Positions 27,322 through 35,713 of a stretch of DNA of 64,000 nt are shown one piece after another (within the stretch, counting starts at the first letter, position 1; each line of letters begins with the position of its first letter). The position numbers and the translations under genes are program-made. Origin of the DNA: Paludibacter sp. Its GTDB lineage: Bacteria > Bacteroidota > Bacteroidia > Bacteroidales > Paludibacteraceae. The notes under the pieces are model-generated. The model was given only the letters and a program-made list of their open reading frames with translations. It was not told the origin of the DNA and made no database searches. Where the stretch lies: contig JAQTUE010000014.1 of NCBI GenBank assembly GCA_028710415.1, positions 62,001 to 126,000 on the forward strand, read 5' to 3'.

Positions 27322-27942
27322 TTATTTCAAGTTTTTTCGGTACGTTGCCAGTTGGCTTATGGAGATCAGTTTGACATTATGCTCCCGGGCCACCAGTACC
27401 AGGTCATCCAAACGGGCCATGGTACCATCATCATTCATGACTTCGACCAGTACGCCGCTTGGGCTTAATCCGGCCAGCCTTGGAAGGTCAATGGATGCTT
27501 CGGTGTGCCCCATGCGGCCCAAAACGCCTTCGGAATTGGCAATTAACGGGAATATATGTCCCGGACGACCCAGGTCTTCCGGTTTTGTACTTTTATCGAC
27601 CAAAGCTTTTACTGTTTTAGAACGATCGTGTGCCGAGATTCCGGTGGTACAGCCATTCCCAAGTAAATCAACGGAAACGGTAAAGGCGGTAGACAGGGTG
27701 GCAGTGTTGTTTTGAACCATTCGCTCCAGCGATAATTCCCCGGCACGTTCTTCGGTAATGGCCACGCAAATCAACCCACGGCCGAATTTAGACATAAAAT
27801 TAATGATTTCAGGGGTAACATGCTCGGAAGCAGCTATAAAATCACCCTCGTTTTCCCGTGCTATATCATCAAACACCAATACCACTTTTCCTTCACGGAT
27901 GTCTTCGATAGCTTCTGCTACCGAATTAAATTTATCAGACAT
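27322..27942 (-). CDS. ribB: 3,4-dihydroxy-2-butanone-4-phosphate synthase
   Basis: Converts ribulose 5-phosphate to 3,4-dihydroxy-2-butanone 4-phosphate plus formate for riboflavin. The 206-residue protein has the acidic active-site loop FDDIARENEGD (24-34), the motif GCTTGISAHDR and GRPGHIFPL, all catalytic features of RibB. There is no GTP cyclohydrolase II (RibA) domain, which is usually fused in Bacteroidota. It is placed between a sugar-binding protein and a DeoR regulator inside a transketolase cluster, not with rib genes, and no FMN riboswitch is seen upstream. A catabolic or balancing role on ribulose 5-phosphate is possible but unproven. Confidence 0.92.
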   Translation of the reverse strand: MSDKFNSVAEAIEDIREGKVVLVFDDIARENEGDFIAASEHVTPEIINFMSKFGRGLICVAITEERAGELSLERMVQNNTATLSTAFTVSVDLLGNGCTTGISAHDRSKTVKALVDKSTKPEDLGRPGHIFPLIANSEGVLGRMGHTEASIDLPRLAGLSPSGVLVEVMNDDGTMARLDDLVLVAREHNVKLISISQLATYRKNLK

Positions 27943-28019
27943 GTTTATATATTTTATTGCTCATTATCAGGTGTCTTTGAATTGTGATAGTCAAAAATGC
28001 CTTCTTTTTAATTTGACTG

Positions 28020-28027
28020 CAAAGATA
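28020..28027 (-). promoter_or_regulatory. Putative ribB-deoR promoter -7 box
   Basis: Minus-strand TATCTTTG, a perfect TAnnTTTG match, about 78 bases before the ribB start. It suggests that ribB and deoR can be transcribed apart from the upstream catabolic genes. Confidence 0.6.
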
Positions 28028-28117
28028 GCAATAAATTCTAAATGTTGTTATCTCTAAATCCTTTGGGAACGTGCATATTATGATTGTTTAAATGAAAACC
28101 GAATGTTTGTATACGGG

Positions 28118-28975
28118 CTAGCCCGCTAATTGAACTAAGTTGAAATCAGTGGCATAAGACCCTTTATTTTCCATTCCGTTCAACACTTTTAAGGCAAACC
28201 CAATGCCTTGTACCGCCATTTGGGAGCCAAATGCATCGATGGTTGCCAGCATGGCCCCCGACTTTAAATAGGGTTGTACAGAAGCATTATTATCAAACCC
28301 GACAACCGGAATTATACCTGCTTTGGCATTTCGTTCCAATACCCTAAGAACGCCCAGGGCCATGGCATCGTTGCAACACATGACACCTTCAACGTCCGGG
28401 TGCTGAGCGTAAAGAGCTTCAAAGACCTGTTCTGCTTTACCTGTTTCCCAGTCAGCGGCTTCGGAGGCTACTACATCGAGTCCATAGGCTGCAACAGATT
28501 CCATCAATCCGGCTTTCCGTTGTTGTGCATTTTCAGCCACACGAAGTCCTTCTATCAGAATAACTTTTGCATGCCTACCCAGATTTTCAGCCAGTACATT
28601 CCCCACCTGGGTTGAGGCGGTTTTATTGTCCGGACCTACGTAAGTCAATTCCACACCTTGCTGATGCAGCAATTCTTCATCGAGACGGATGTCAATATTA
28701 ATTACTTTAATGCCCGCTTGTATTGCTTTTACAGTGACCGGAACCAATGCTTTTGAATCGATGGGAACCAGCACGATGGCGTCCACTTTGTCCAGAATCA
28801 GTTTGTTGACGAGCTCAATCTGCAATTCGATTTCCGTTTGAGTGGAAGTGCCCAGAGTTATCAGGTCAAAACTGTTTTCTAATTCAGCAAAGGCAAGAGC
28901 GCCTTTTTTCATTTCCTGAAAAAACTCAGCTTCGAGTGATTTCATGACTAGTCCGATAATTGGTTTGATTTTCAT
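28118..28975 (-). CDS. Ribose-type sugar-binding protein without signal peptide
   Basis: A 285-residue type I periplasmic-binding fold (Peripla_BP_4/RbsB-like): IIGLVMKSLEAEFFQEMKKGA at the N-terminus, LVPIDSKALVPVTVKAIQAGIKV, GVMCCNDAMALGVLRVL and PVVGFDNN. It lacks a signal peptide and lipobox, and the codon three positions upstream of the ATG is a stop, so none has been missed. No ABC permease or ATPase gene and no DNA-binding domain accompany it. It could be a cytoplasmic sugar sensor or partner of the neighbouring transporter. Strong fold assignment, unknown role. Confidence 0.85.
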   Translation of the reverse strand: MKIKPIIGLVMKSLEAEFFQEMKKGALAFAELENSFDLITLGTSTQTEIELQIELVNKLILDKVDAIVLVPIDSKALVPVTVKAIQAGIKVINIDIRLDEELLHQQGVELTYVGPDNKTASTQVGNVLAENLGRHAKVILIEGLRVAENAQQRKAGLMESVAAYGLDVVASEAADWETGKAEQVFEALYAQHPDVEGVMCCNDAMALGVLRVLERNAKAGIIPVVGFDNNASVQPYLKSGAMLATIDAFGSQMAVQGIGFALKVLNGMENKGSYATDFNLVQLAG

Positions 28976-29030
28976 AATTGCCTATATAAAAGAATTATAG
29001 CAGGTGGAATAAATTGGTTTCTTATTTTAA

Positions 29031-29110
29031 AAACACATAGGATTACATAGCAAAAACACATAGGAACACATTGTTTAATACCAAAAGGTAACATAGAAAA
29101 CATAGTTTAA
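29031..29110. repeat. ACACATAG/ACATAG simple repeats
   Basis: The 322-base gap between the transporter and binding-protein genes contains several AACACATAGG and AACATAG units in loose tandem, a type of low-complexity intergenic repeat often seen in Bacteroidota. No gene or clear promoter was found in the rest of the gap. Confidence 0.6.
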
Positions 29111-29297
29111 AATTGAACATACATCTATTGTAATATATCACATATTCGTCTATATGTAACCCAACTTGTTGTAGTTGATCAATAGAGATAAATCACTCTC
29201 AACTTATGAGATGAAATCCAAATTTAAACCGCCAACTATGCGAAATTCCATCAAGTCGGAATGTGCCACTTGAATTCTATTCTTCTGGATTGAATAT

Positions 29298-30302
29298 TTA
29301 TACTTTTGACATTGTAATCAACACCAGTCCAATGATAAAGAGCGAGAACATGGCTGTTAATAATCCATTGGTCCCTTTGGGTGCGCCTTTGAATTCTTTC
29401 CAGACAAAAACACCCCAGAACATAGCTACTACGGGTGCCCCGTTGGTCAGTGCGTACGAAATGGTAGGGCCTGCTTTGGGAATGGCCATAAAGCTGATAA
29501 CCATACCTGTCATCCAGATGATTCCCCCCAATACGCCGGTAAGGTGGGTTTTTGTGTCCCCCTTGAAATAATCTTTCAGAGTGAGTTTGTCTCCCTCAAC
29601 AGGGTGGCGCATCACAAAATAATTGAATATCGGGGTGCTGATCACTGCTCCAATGGTAAAGAAAAATACTCCTGAAAATGGAGTCAGGTTACCGGTACCG
29701 CCTGAAACATAAGCCGGATCGAGGGATTTAACCACCAATCCGTAGAAGAAGGCAATGGTGACACCGGCCAGTAAGGAGATGATCAAACCCTTAGAGGTTG
29801 AGCTTTTTTTACCGGACGATAATTTTTTATAAGCCATCATGCAAAAGACAATGGCGGCTACAATAAGTGCTACGCCCGAAAAGAGGATGGTGGTATTGTT
29901 TCCCTGTGCCCCGGAGATAAAAAAGTTAACCAGGATACCCAATACCCAGGCTAATCCTCCACCGATGGGGAATCCGACTGCCATACCGGCAATGGCCATG
30001 GCTGCAACCAGTAATAAAGTGCCTAAATTCCAGACTATTCCGCCAGCAACAGCATACATGATGCTTGTAGAGTCAGCCTGTGCAATGTCCTGCATAAAGC
30101 TTCGCCCGTCCGAGCCGAAACTCCCCAGTGTAAAGGATGCTACTACGGCAGTAAGCAACAGTCCCCAAACAAAATCAAAATAAAATAATTCAAAACGCCA
30201 GTTCTTAGCGGTCATTTTTTGCGTGTTCGACCAGGAACCCCAGCATACCATGCTGAAAAATAAAAATACCAATGCAGGTAGAAAATTGTGAATCAGGATC
30301 AT
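29298..30302 (-). CDS. DMT-superfamily (GRP/RhaT-like) sugar transporter
   Basis: A 334-residue inner-membrane protein with about ten hydrophobic helices, Gly-rich segments (AIAGMAVGFPIGGGLAWVLG) and the internal symmetry of drug/metabolite transporters of the glucose/ribose uptake (GRP) or RhaT type. It is probably a sugar/H+ symporter for the substrate of this cluster. The ATG at 30300-30302 (MILIHNFLPALVF) is chosen because the longer frame would run through the hairpin at 30323-30351. It lies 62 bases after the isomerase gene. Confidence 0.82.
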   Translation of the reverse strand: MILIHNFLPALVFLFFSMVCWGSWSNTQKMTAKNWRFELFYFDFVWGLLLTAVVASFTLGSFGSDGRSFMQDIAQADSTSIMYAVAGGIVWNLGTLLLVAAMAIAGMAVGFPIGGGLAWVLGILVNFFISGAQGNNTTILFSGVALIVAAIVFCMMAYKKLSSGKKSSTSKGLIISLLAGVTIAFFYGLVVKSLDPAYVSGGTGNLTPFSGVFFFTIGAVISTPIFNYFVMRHPVEGDKLTLKDYFKGDTKTHLTGVLGGIIWMTGMVISFMAIPKAGPTISYALTNGAPVVAMFWGVFVWKEFKGAPKGTNGLLTAMFSLFIIGLVLITMSKV

Positions 30303-30322
30303 GTGTTTTAGATTTAAAGATT

Positions 30323-30351
30323 GCAGGGACGCATAGTAAATACGTCCCTGC
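30323..30351. terminator. Hairpin between isomerase and transporter genes
   Basis: GCAGGGACG (30323-30331) pairs with CGTCCCTGC (30343-30351) around an 11-base loop. There is only a weak T tract, so it may attenuate rather than end the transcript, or be an intergenic repeat. Confidence 0.5.
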
Positions 30352-30364
30352 AAAAAGGGTTTAA

Positions 30365-31786
30365 TTATTTATGGAGATATAAATTCCAGCCTAAATAAGT
30401 CTCGATGGATTCTTCGATAATTTCCACTACATCGCCGCGAACCATGGCCACATGATGTTCGTATCCGTTCTTGCAGATATATTTCAATAATTGTTGCAGG
30501 TTTTCTACCTGTGATACGGCAATTCCACCATCCATTCCATAAGGGTCGTTGATGAATTTACCCTGACCGAGGTATGATTTGATGATTCCTTTTGGATCAT
30601 CAGTCGAAATCCTGAAGAACGAGAAATCACCCGGAGCAACCGCCCCTTTAATTGCCCCAAAGGTATTTTCCTGTCCAAGGACAGTCCCTAACACATCCAA
30701 TGAGCCAATGGTCAGTTCATTTTTCATAAAGCTTTTCGGATAGTTGCTGCAGTGGGTGCAGACACATTTGTTCCGGTCTGTTCCAAAGTTGTTGTTCCAG
30801 TCGAGCAGGGCAGGAGCATTTCCCGAAGCAAGCATCAAGGTATACATCGAAACCGAGCCGGCAATGTCCACCTCGCAGGCACTCGGCATAAGCTTTTCGC
30901 CCAGCATGCTCATGGTTAAGCAGGAAGCGCAACCATAATTGTTTTGCAATGAATCCCAACATTCAATGGTTGAAGCATCTATTTCATTTGATGCCAGCCA
31001 GTCTTCAACGGCAATACCGAATTTAGCCTGACGGATAATCTTATCCTCGTGAACGGAAGTGGCTATTTTACCATAATTCTTTATTTCAGCGACCTTTGAT
31101 TTCAATTCAGCAGCCTGGATATCCACTTTGTTGGCAGCACCCAGAATCTCGGAAAGATCCACAGTGACTACGGTAATCCCGGAAGCCTGAAGGATCTTTT
31201 CGCTGGCACGCACTGTCTGGAATGCAGCAGGACGGGCACCGATAGCTCCAATGCGGGCATTGCGCAGTCCGTTTACTACCCGGCAGATGGAGGCAAACTT
31301 TGCAAGGTCTTTGTCGAATAATTCGCTGTCCAACGGATAGGTATGAAAAGTAGTGTCGCTAAAAGGAATCCCGTACTGGTAGAAGTTGTTACAAACAGAG
31401 ATTTTACCACAGAAGGCATCGCGGCGGCTGTAAACATCCACTTTGTCGTTGTCGTCATCCATAGCCTGAACCAGGATTGGAACATTCAGGTTTGCAATTT
31501 TGATGGCATTTATAATACCCAATTCATTGCTGAAATTTGGCAGGACAATGACAATCCCATCGATCTTATCCCGGTTCTGACTGAAAAGCCTGGCACATTT
31601 TTTTCCATCCTCGTACGTGTCAATACTTCCCGATTCGGTTTCTGCAACTGGAAGGATGATGGAGTCGTGTCCTTGTGATTCAATTTTGCGAATTAAAATT
31701 TCGCGTGCTGCAATGCCTAATTTGGCACTGAAGATGTTTCTGGTACCAATGATAAGTCCAAAGGTAAGTTTCTTTTTAAAAGCCAT
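30365..31786 (-). CDS. L-fucose/arabinose isomerase-family protein
   Basis: A 473-residue cytoplasmic protein of the FucI/AraA superfamily (COG2407-like): Rossmann-like N-terminal part (FGLIIGTRNIFSAKLG), the segment SCLTMSMLGEKLMPSACEVDIAGS with an acidic metal-ligand position, and CVCTHCSNYPKSF with a conserved His near the C-terminal domain. It is shorter than FucI (about 590) and of the divergent group with unknown substrates. Between kinase and transporter genes it should catalyse the aldose-ketose step of the pathway. Substrate not identifiable from sequence. Confidence 0.8.
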   Translation of the reverse strand: MAFKKKLTFGLIIGTRNIFSAKLGIAAREILIRKIESQGHDSIILPVAETESGSIDTYEDGKKCARLFSQNRDKIDGIVIVLPNFSNELGIINAIKIANLNVPILVQAMDDDNDKVDVYSRRDAFCGKISVCNNFYQYGIPFSDTTFHTYPLDSELFDKDLAKFASICRVVNGLRNARIGAIGARPAAFQTVRASEKILQASGITVVTVDLSEILGAANKVDIQAAELKSKVAEIKNYGKIATSVHEDKIIRQAKFGIAVEDWLASNEIDASTIECWDSLQNNYGCASCLTMSMLGEKLMPSACEVDIAGSVSMYTLMLASGNAPALLDWNNNFGTDRNKCVCTHCSNYPKSFMKNELTIGSLDVLGTVLGQENTFGAIKGAVAPGDFSFFRISTDDPKGIIKSYLGQGKFINDPYGMDGGIAVSQVENLQQLLKYICKNGYEHHVAMVRGDVVEIIEESIETYLGWNLYLHK

Positions 31787-31861
31787 TTTTTTATTGATTT
31801 AAGTGTAAGTTATTTTTTTATTGTTTAAATTGATGTATTTTCTGTATTCCTGAATGATGTT

Positions 31862-33340
31862 TCATTTCATCAACGTACGTTGGATCGCCTTCTTCCACTG
31901 GGTATACAGTTCATCCATTTTCATTGGATTCATTTGTGGGTTGATATAATCGGTGGTTTTTCTAAGTGCAGTGGCATCGTTCACTTCAGCAATCCGCTTC
32001 AGTGCAAAGCCGTTCATAATCACAGCTCCAAATGCGGAAGCTTCTTCAATAGGGCTTCTGTTTATCGTGGCCTGCAGCATATCCGATTGAAACTGCATCA
32101 GGAAATTGTTTTTCACAGGACCACCATCTACCCTTAATTCAAGCAACTTTACCCCCGATTCCTGGATTAAACTCATCAGGTCCTTAACCTGGTAGGCGAT
32201 GGATTCCAGGGCTGCCCGTACGATATGCGCTTTGTTGGTCCCGCGGTTCATGCCACAGATCAGGGCCTTGGCATCATTATCCCACCAGGGAGCACCCAGT
32301 CCTGCAAAGGCAGGGACAAAGTATACTCCTTCCGTGCTTTCCACTGAGGTGGCTAGTGCTTCAGTATCGGCTGCCGATTGTATCAGTTGCAGGTCATCCT
32401 GAAGCCATTTGATGGTGGCACCGGTGCAATGGATATTTCCTTCGAAAGCATAATGTACTTTCCCTTTGGCAGCAAAACCAATGGAGGTTACCAGTCCCCG
32501 GGGAGCAGGCAATGCCTTTTCACCTATGTTGACCATGATGGACGATCCGGTACCATAGGTTGCTTTACCCATTCCGTCAGTAAAGCAAAGTTGCCCTGCC
32601 AACGCACCGTGTGAATCGCCCAAAACGCCGGCAATCGGTATTTCGGGTAACTGGTTTTTTAAAGTGGTAGTTCCGTAGAAAGCGTCGCATGGTAATGCTT
32701 TTGGCAACATGGACGATGGGATAGTGAATAGTTCCAGCAATTCGTTATCCCAATCCAGGGTATGAATGTTGAAAAGGAGGGTGCGAGAAGCGTTTGTATA
32801 ATCGGTGGCATGGACTTTTCCGTTTGTAAAGTTCCAGATCAGCCAACTGTCCATGGTTCCCAGTAACAAATGGCCGTCTTCTGCATTCTGACGTGCTCCG
32901 GGTACATTATCCAGTATCCATTTTACACCACTGGCCGAGAAGTATGGGTTGATAATAAGCCCTGTTTTTGCGGTAACAGCCGGTTCATGGCCTTGGGCAA
33001 TAAGATCTTCGCATATTTTTGTACCCCGGTTGCATTGCCAGACTACTGCATTGTAAACCGGTTTCCCGCTACGTTTATCCCACACTACCACGGTTTCGCG
33101 CTGATTGGTAATTGCCAGGGAGGTAATATCCCTGCGGGCAATATTGCTTTTCAGGATGACTTTTTCGACAACAAGATAGGTATTTTCAAGAATCTCTGCA
33201 GGATCATGTTCCACCCAGCCCGGTTGTGGGTAATATTGTTTGTGATCAATGGACATCCGTCCAACCAATGACTCCTTTTCATCAAATAGCATTGCTTTTG
33301 TTGCCGAGGTACTTTGGTCAATAGCCAATGTGTATTTCAT
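31862..33340 (-). CDS. FGGY-family sugar kinase (glycerol kinase-like)
   Basis: A 492-residue ATP-dependent kinase: N-terminal YTLAIDQSTSATKAMLFD phosphate loop, ITNQRETVVVWD, GVLGDSHGALAGQLCF, and C-terminal ATPase motif LRVDGGPVKNNFLMQ. The sequence is close to glycerol kinase in motif pattern, but the cluster lacks glycerol genes. It more likely phosphorylates the ketose made by the isomerase, before the transketolase step. Overall length is normal for FGGY kinases. Located between the transketolase and isomerase genes. Confidence 0.88.
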   Translation of the reverse strand: MKYTLAIDQSTSATKAMLFDEKESLVGRMSIDHKQYYPQPGWVEHDPAEILENTYLVVEKVILKSNIARRDITSLAITNQRETVVVWDKRSGKPVYNAVVWQCNRGTKICEDLIAQGHEPAVTAKTGLIINPYFSASGVKWILDNVPGARQNAEDGHLLLGTMDSWLIWNFTNGKVHATDYTNASRTLLFNIHTLDWDNELLELFTIPSSMLPKALPCDAFYGTTTLKNQLPEIPIAGVLGDSHGALAGQLCFTDGMGKATYGTGSSIMVNIGEKALPAPRGLVTSIGFAAKGKVHYAFEGNIHCTGATIKWLQDDLQLIQSAADTEALATSVESTEGVYFVPAFAGLGAPWWDNDAKALICGMNRGTNKAHIVRAALESIAYQVKDLMSLIQESGVKLLELRVDGGPVKNNFLMQFQSDMLQATINRSPIEEASAFGAVIMNGFALKRIAEVNDATALRKTTDYINPQMNPMKMDELYTQWKKAIQRTLMK

Positions 33341-33484
33341 TCAGTTTTAGATTTTAAGTAAGTAAAATATAAGGTAATTGAATCATGGACGCATGTCAAT
33401 GCCTTTCATTCGAAATGATCACGTTGGGTAGTCTATCTAATCAGACGTTTCATTCCTTCATTTGTCACCGCTCAACGGATAGAA

Positions 33485-34435
33485 TTATGAGTTGTGCATT
33501 AGAATTGCCGTTTTATAAATTCCATCGGCATCAATACCGTAATAGTTGAAAATTTCCAACGGGGTACCGTGTATTGAGTTTTCATCGGGAATACCGAGTA
33601 TACGCATCAAAACCGGCGTGCTTTGTGCAACAATCTCCGCAACTGATCCACCCAGGCCACCGCTAACGCTGTGTTCTTCTACCGTAATGATTTTGCCGGT
33701 TTCCCTGGCAGCTTTTTCCACTATTTCCCTGTCAAAGGGTTTCAGGGTATGCATATCGATAATGCGGGCTTTAATTCCCTGTTCCAGTAATCTTTTCCCA
33801 GCCTGAAGACAATGATACACCGTTTCTCCGGTTCCGATGATGGTCAGGTCGTCTCCGTCGAGTAATAGATTCGCCTTGCCGATTTTAAATTCCATGGTTT
33901 CATCGTTGTATACATTGGGCACTGCATTTCTTCCTACCCGTACATAAACAGGAAACGGATAGTCTACCAATTCTTCCACCAGTTTCTTAGTCTGACGGAT
34001 ATCGCATGGAAGAACAATGTGCATTCCCGGGAAGGTACGCAATACGGCAATATCGTGCAGGCTGTGGTGTGAAAAACCCAAAGCCCCGTAACTGACTCCC
34101 CCGCTGACACCCAGTATTTTTACCGGATTGGCGGAATAAGCAACATCCACTTTTACCTGTTCCAGGCTGCGGGCTACATAAAAACAGGCGGGTCCGCATA
34201 CAAAGGCTTTCTTGCCTGCCGATACCAGTCCGGCTGCGACTCCTACTGCGTTTTGTTCGGCAATACCCAGCTCTACAAACTGTGCCGGAAGTTCGTTGGC
34301 AAATTTGTCAAGTGTTACCGATCCACGTGCATCGGTGGTCACAGCCACAATATCCCTGTCTATCTTTGCCAATTCTACCAATGTGTCGGTAAACATTTTG
34401 CGGCATGGAATCGTATTTTTATCTTCTGTACTCAT
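33485..34435 (-). CDS. Transketolase, C-terminal subunit
   Basis: A 316-residue half-transketolase with the pyrimidine-binding domain (FVELGIAEQNAVGVAAGLV, including the catalytic Glu) and the C-terminal domain (TGKIITVEEHSVSGGLGGSVAE). It works with the N-terminal subunit encoded 2 bases upstream to form the TPP enzyme. Split transketolases of this type serve special sugar pathways as well as general pentose metabolism; here the kinase and isomerase downstream point to a dedicated route. Confidence 0.92.
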   Translation of the reverse strand: MSTEDKNTIPCRKMFTDTLVELAKIDRDIVAVTTDARGSVTLDKFANELPAQFVELGIAEQNAVGVAAGLVSAGKKAFVCGPACFYVARSLEQVKVDVAYSANPVKILGVSGGVSYGALGFSHHSLHDIAVLRTFPGMHIVLPCDIRQTKKLVEELVDYPFPVYVRVGRNAVPNVYNDETMEFKIGKANLLLDGDDLTIIGTGETVYHCLQAGKRLLEQGIKARIIDMHTLKPFDREIVEKAARETGKIITVEEHSVSGGLGGSVAEIVAQSTPVLMRILGIPDENSIHGTPLEIFNYYGIDADGIYKTAILMHNS

Positions 34436-34437
34436 GA

Positions 34438-35289
34438 TTATTCCTCGTTCAAGCTTTTAATTTTTGCCTTAATTTCTGTAATTGCCAGTTCAAACTGGTC
34501 ATTGCTGGGTACACCGTGATGCCATTTGGCTATTTTTTCCATGTAGGATATGCCGCAACCCTTGGTAGTGTGTGCAATGATCATTTTGGGCTTTGCATTA
34601 TTGTAATCCAGACTTTCGAATGTTTTTACAATGTCTTTCATATCATTGCCTTCCATATCGAGCACTTCCCAGCCGAATGCTTCCCAGCGTCCACGCATGG
34701 GTTCCAGTGACATGACATCTTCAGTCTTGCCACTGATCTGTAATTTGTTGCGGTCGATGATGGCTACCAGGTTGTCCAGCTTATAATGGCTTCCTGACAT
34801 GGCGGCTTCGTAGATGGACCCTTCGCCTTGTTCTCCATCGCCCATAAGGACATAAGTCTTGTATGTTTTCTGATCCATTTTAGCAGCCATAGCCATCCCG
34901 ATACCTACCGAGAGTCCATGACCCAAAGCGCCACTGTTCAGTTCAATGCCAGGTGTTTTCTTAGTAGGATGCCCTGCCAGTTTTGAATTGAATTGCCCGT
35001 AGGTTTCCAGCAAACTTTGGTCGATAAACCCTTTTGCTGCCAGTACCGAATAAAGTGCTTCCACGCTGTGGCCTTTACTGAGTATAAACCGGTCCCTGTT
35101 TTCCCTGTTCGGATTCTTTGGGTCAATGTTCATGATATGAAAGTATAAGGCTGTCTCGATGTCCACTGAGGACAGGGAGCCCCCAATGTGTCCTCCTTTC
35201 GAGGCATATATAATTTCCACCACTTTCCGTCTGATCTTTTCAGCCTGCAGTTGAAGCTCTTTTATTGTTTGTTTATTTGCACTTAACAT
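34438..35289 (-). CDS. Transketolase, N-terminal subunit
   Basis: A 283-residue TPP-binding half-transketolase. The TPP motif is GDGEQGEG followed by IDRNKLQ, and the N-terminal segment has SKGGHIGGSLSSVDIETALYF and RFILSKGHSVEALY. Only 2 bases separate it from the C-terminal subunit, so the two are coupled. It is the first gene of the catabolic cluster, behind a promoter at 35318-35325. Transfers two-carbon ketol units between sugar phosphates. Confidence 0.93.
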   Translation of the reverse strand: MLSANKQTIKELQLQAEKIRRKVVEIIYASKGGHIGGSLSSVDIETALYFHIMNIDPKNPNRENRDRFILSKGHSVEALYSVLAAKGFIDQSLLETYGQFNSKLAGHPTKKTPGIELNSGALGHGLSVGIGMAMAAKMDQKTYKTYVLMGDGEQGEGSIYEAAMSGSHYKLDNLVAIIDRNKLQISGKTEDVMSLEPMRGRWEAFGWEVLDMEGNDMKDIVKTFESLDYNNAKPKMIIAHTTKGCGISYMEKIAKWHHGVPSNDQFELAITEIKAKIKSLNEE

Positions 35290-35317
35290 GATATGTTGTT
35301 TCGTATTATTTCGAATG

Positions 35318-35325
35318 CAAACATA
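35318..35325 (-). promoter_or_regulatory. Putative promoter -7 box of the transketolase cluster
   Basis: Minus-strand TATGTTTG, matching TAnnTTTG, about 30 bases upstream of the first transketolase subunit. The rest of 35326-35713 holds no gene; it includes an AAAAAGGCTGTCTAAAAAG stretch near 35594 of the kind found at Bacteroidota repeat or insertion-element ends. Confidence 0.6.
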
Positions 35326-35713
35326 ATAATAAATAAACGAAAGCAGATAGACTATTTAGTGAATTGCTGTATAATTAACAAAATATAATATTAGAGTGCT
35401 GTATTATTAAGATATCTAGTCAGTTGAAAGCCTTTTATGACTAACTAGTGTTAAGAATGAAACTTTCTTCTGTTTTTAATAGACTACCTACCTATTTACG
35501 GTTTCGAAGATGTTGAAGATAATTAATCCTTGTATCGTTATTTCCAGTTGCCTGCTTCATTCATTCAGTATACCTGATAAGTCTATAAACAAAAAAAAGG
35601 CTGTCTAAAAAGGGAGCTTCTTTTCTATAGATATTCTGAATCTAATCCAGAGTAACATAAATTAATGTGATATATTCGGACGAAAATCTATTATCAATTT
35701 CAATGAAGAAATA

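Noticed and set aside
27943..28117. Possible FMN riboswitch upstream of ribB
   Set aside because: None of the conserved FMN-element segments is visible; only a -7 box was found.
29031..29110. CRISPR-like array suggested by repeated ACACATAG units
   Set aside because: Units are short and irregular, with no constant-length spacers and no cas genes.
35590..35625. Insertion-sequence end (GGCTGTCTAAAAA)
   Set aside because: No matching inverted partner or transposase could be identified around it.
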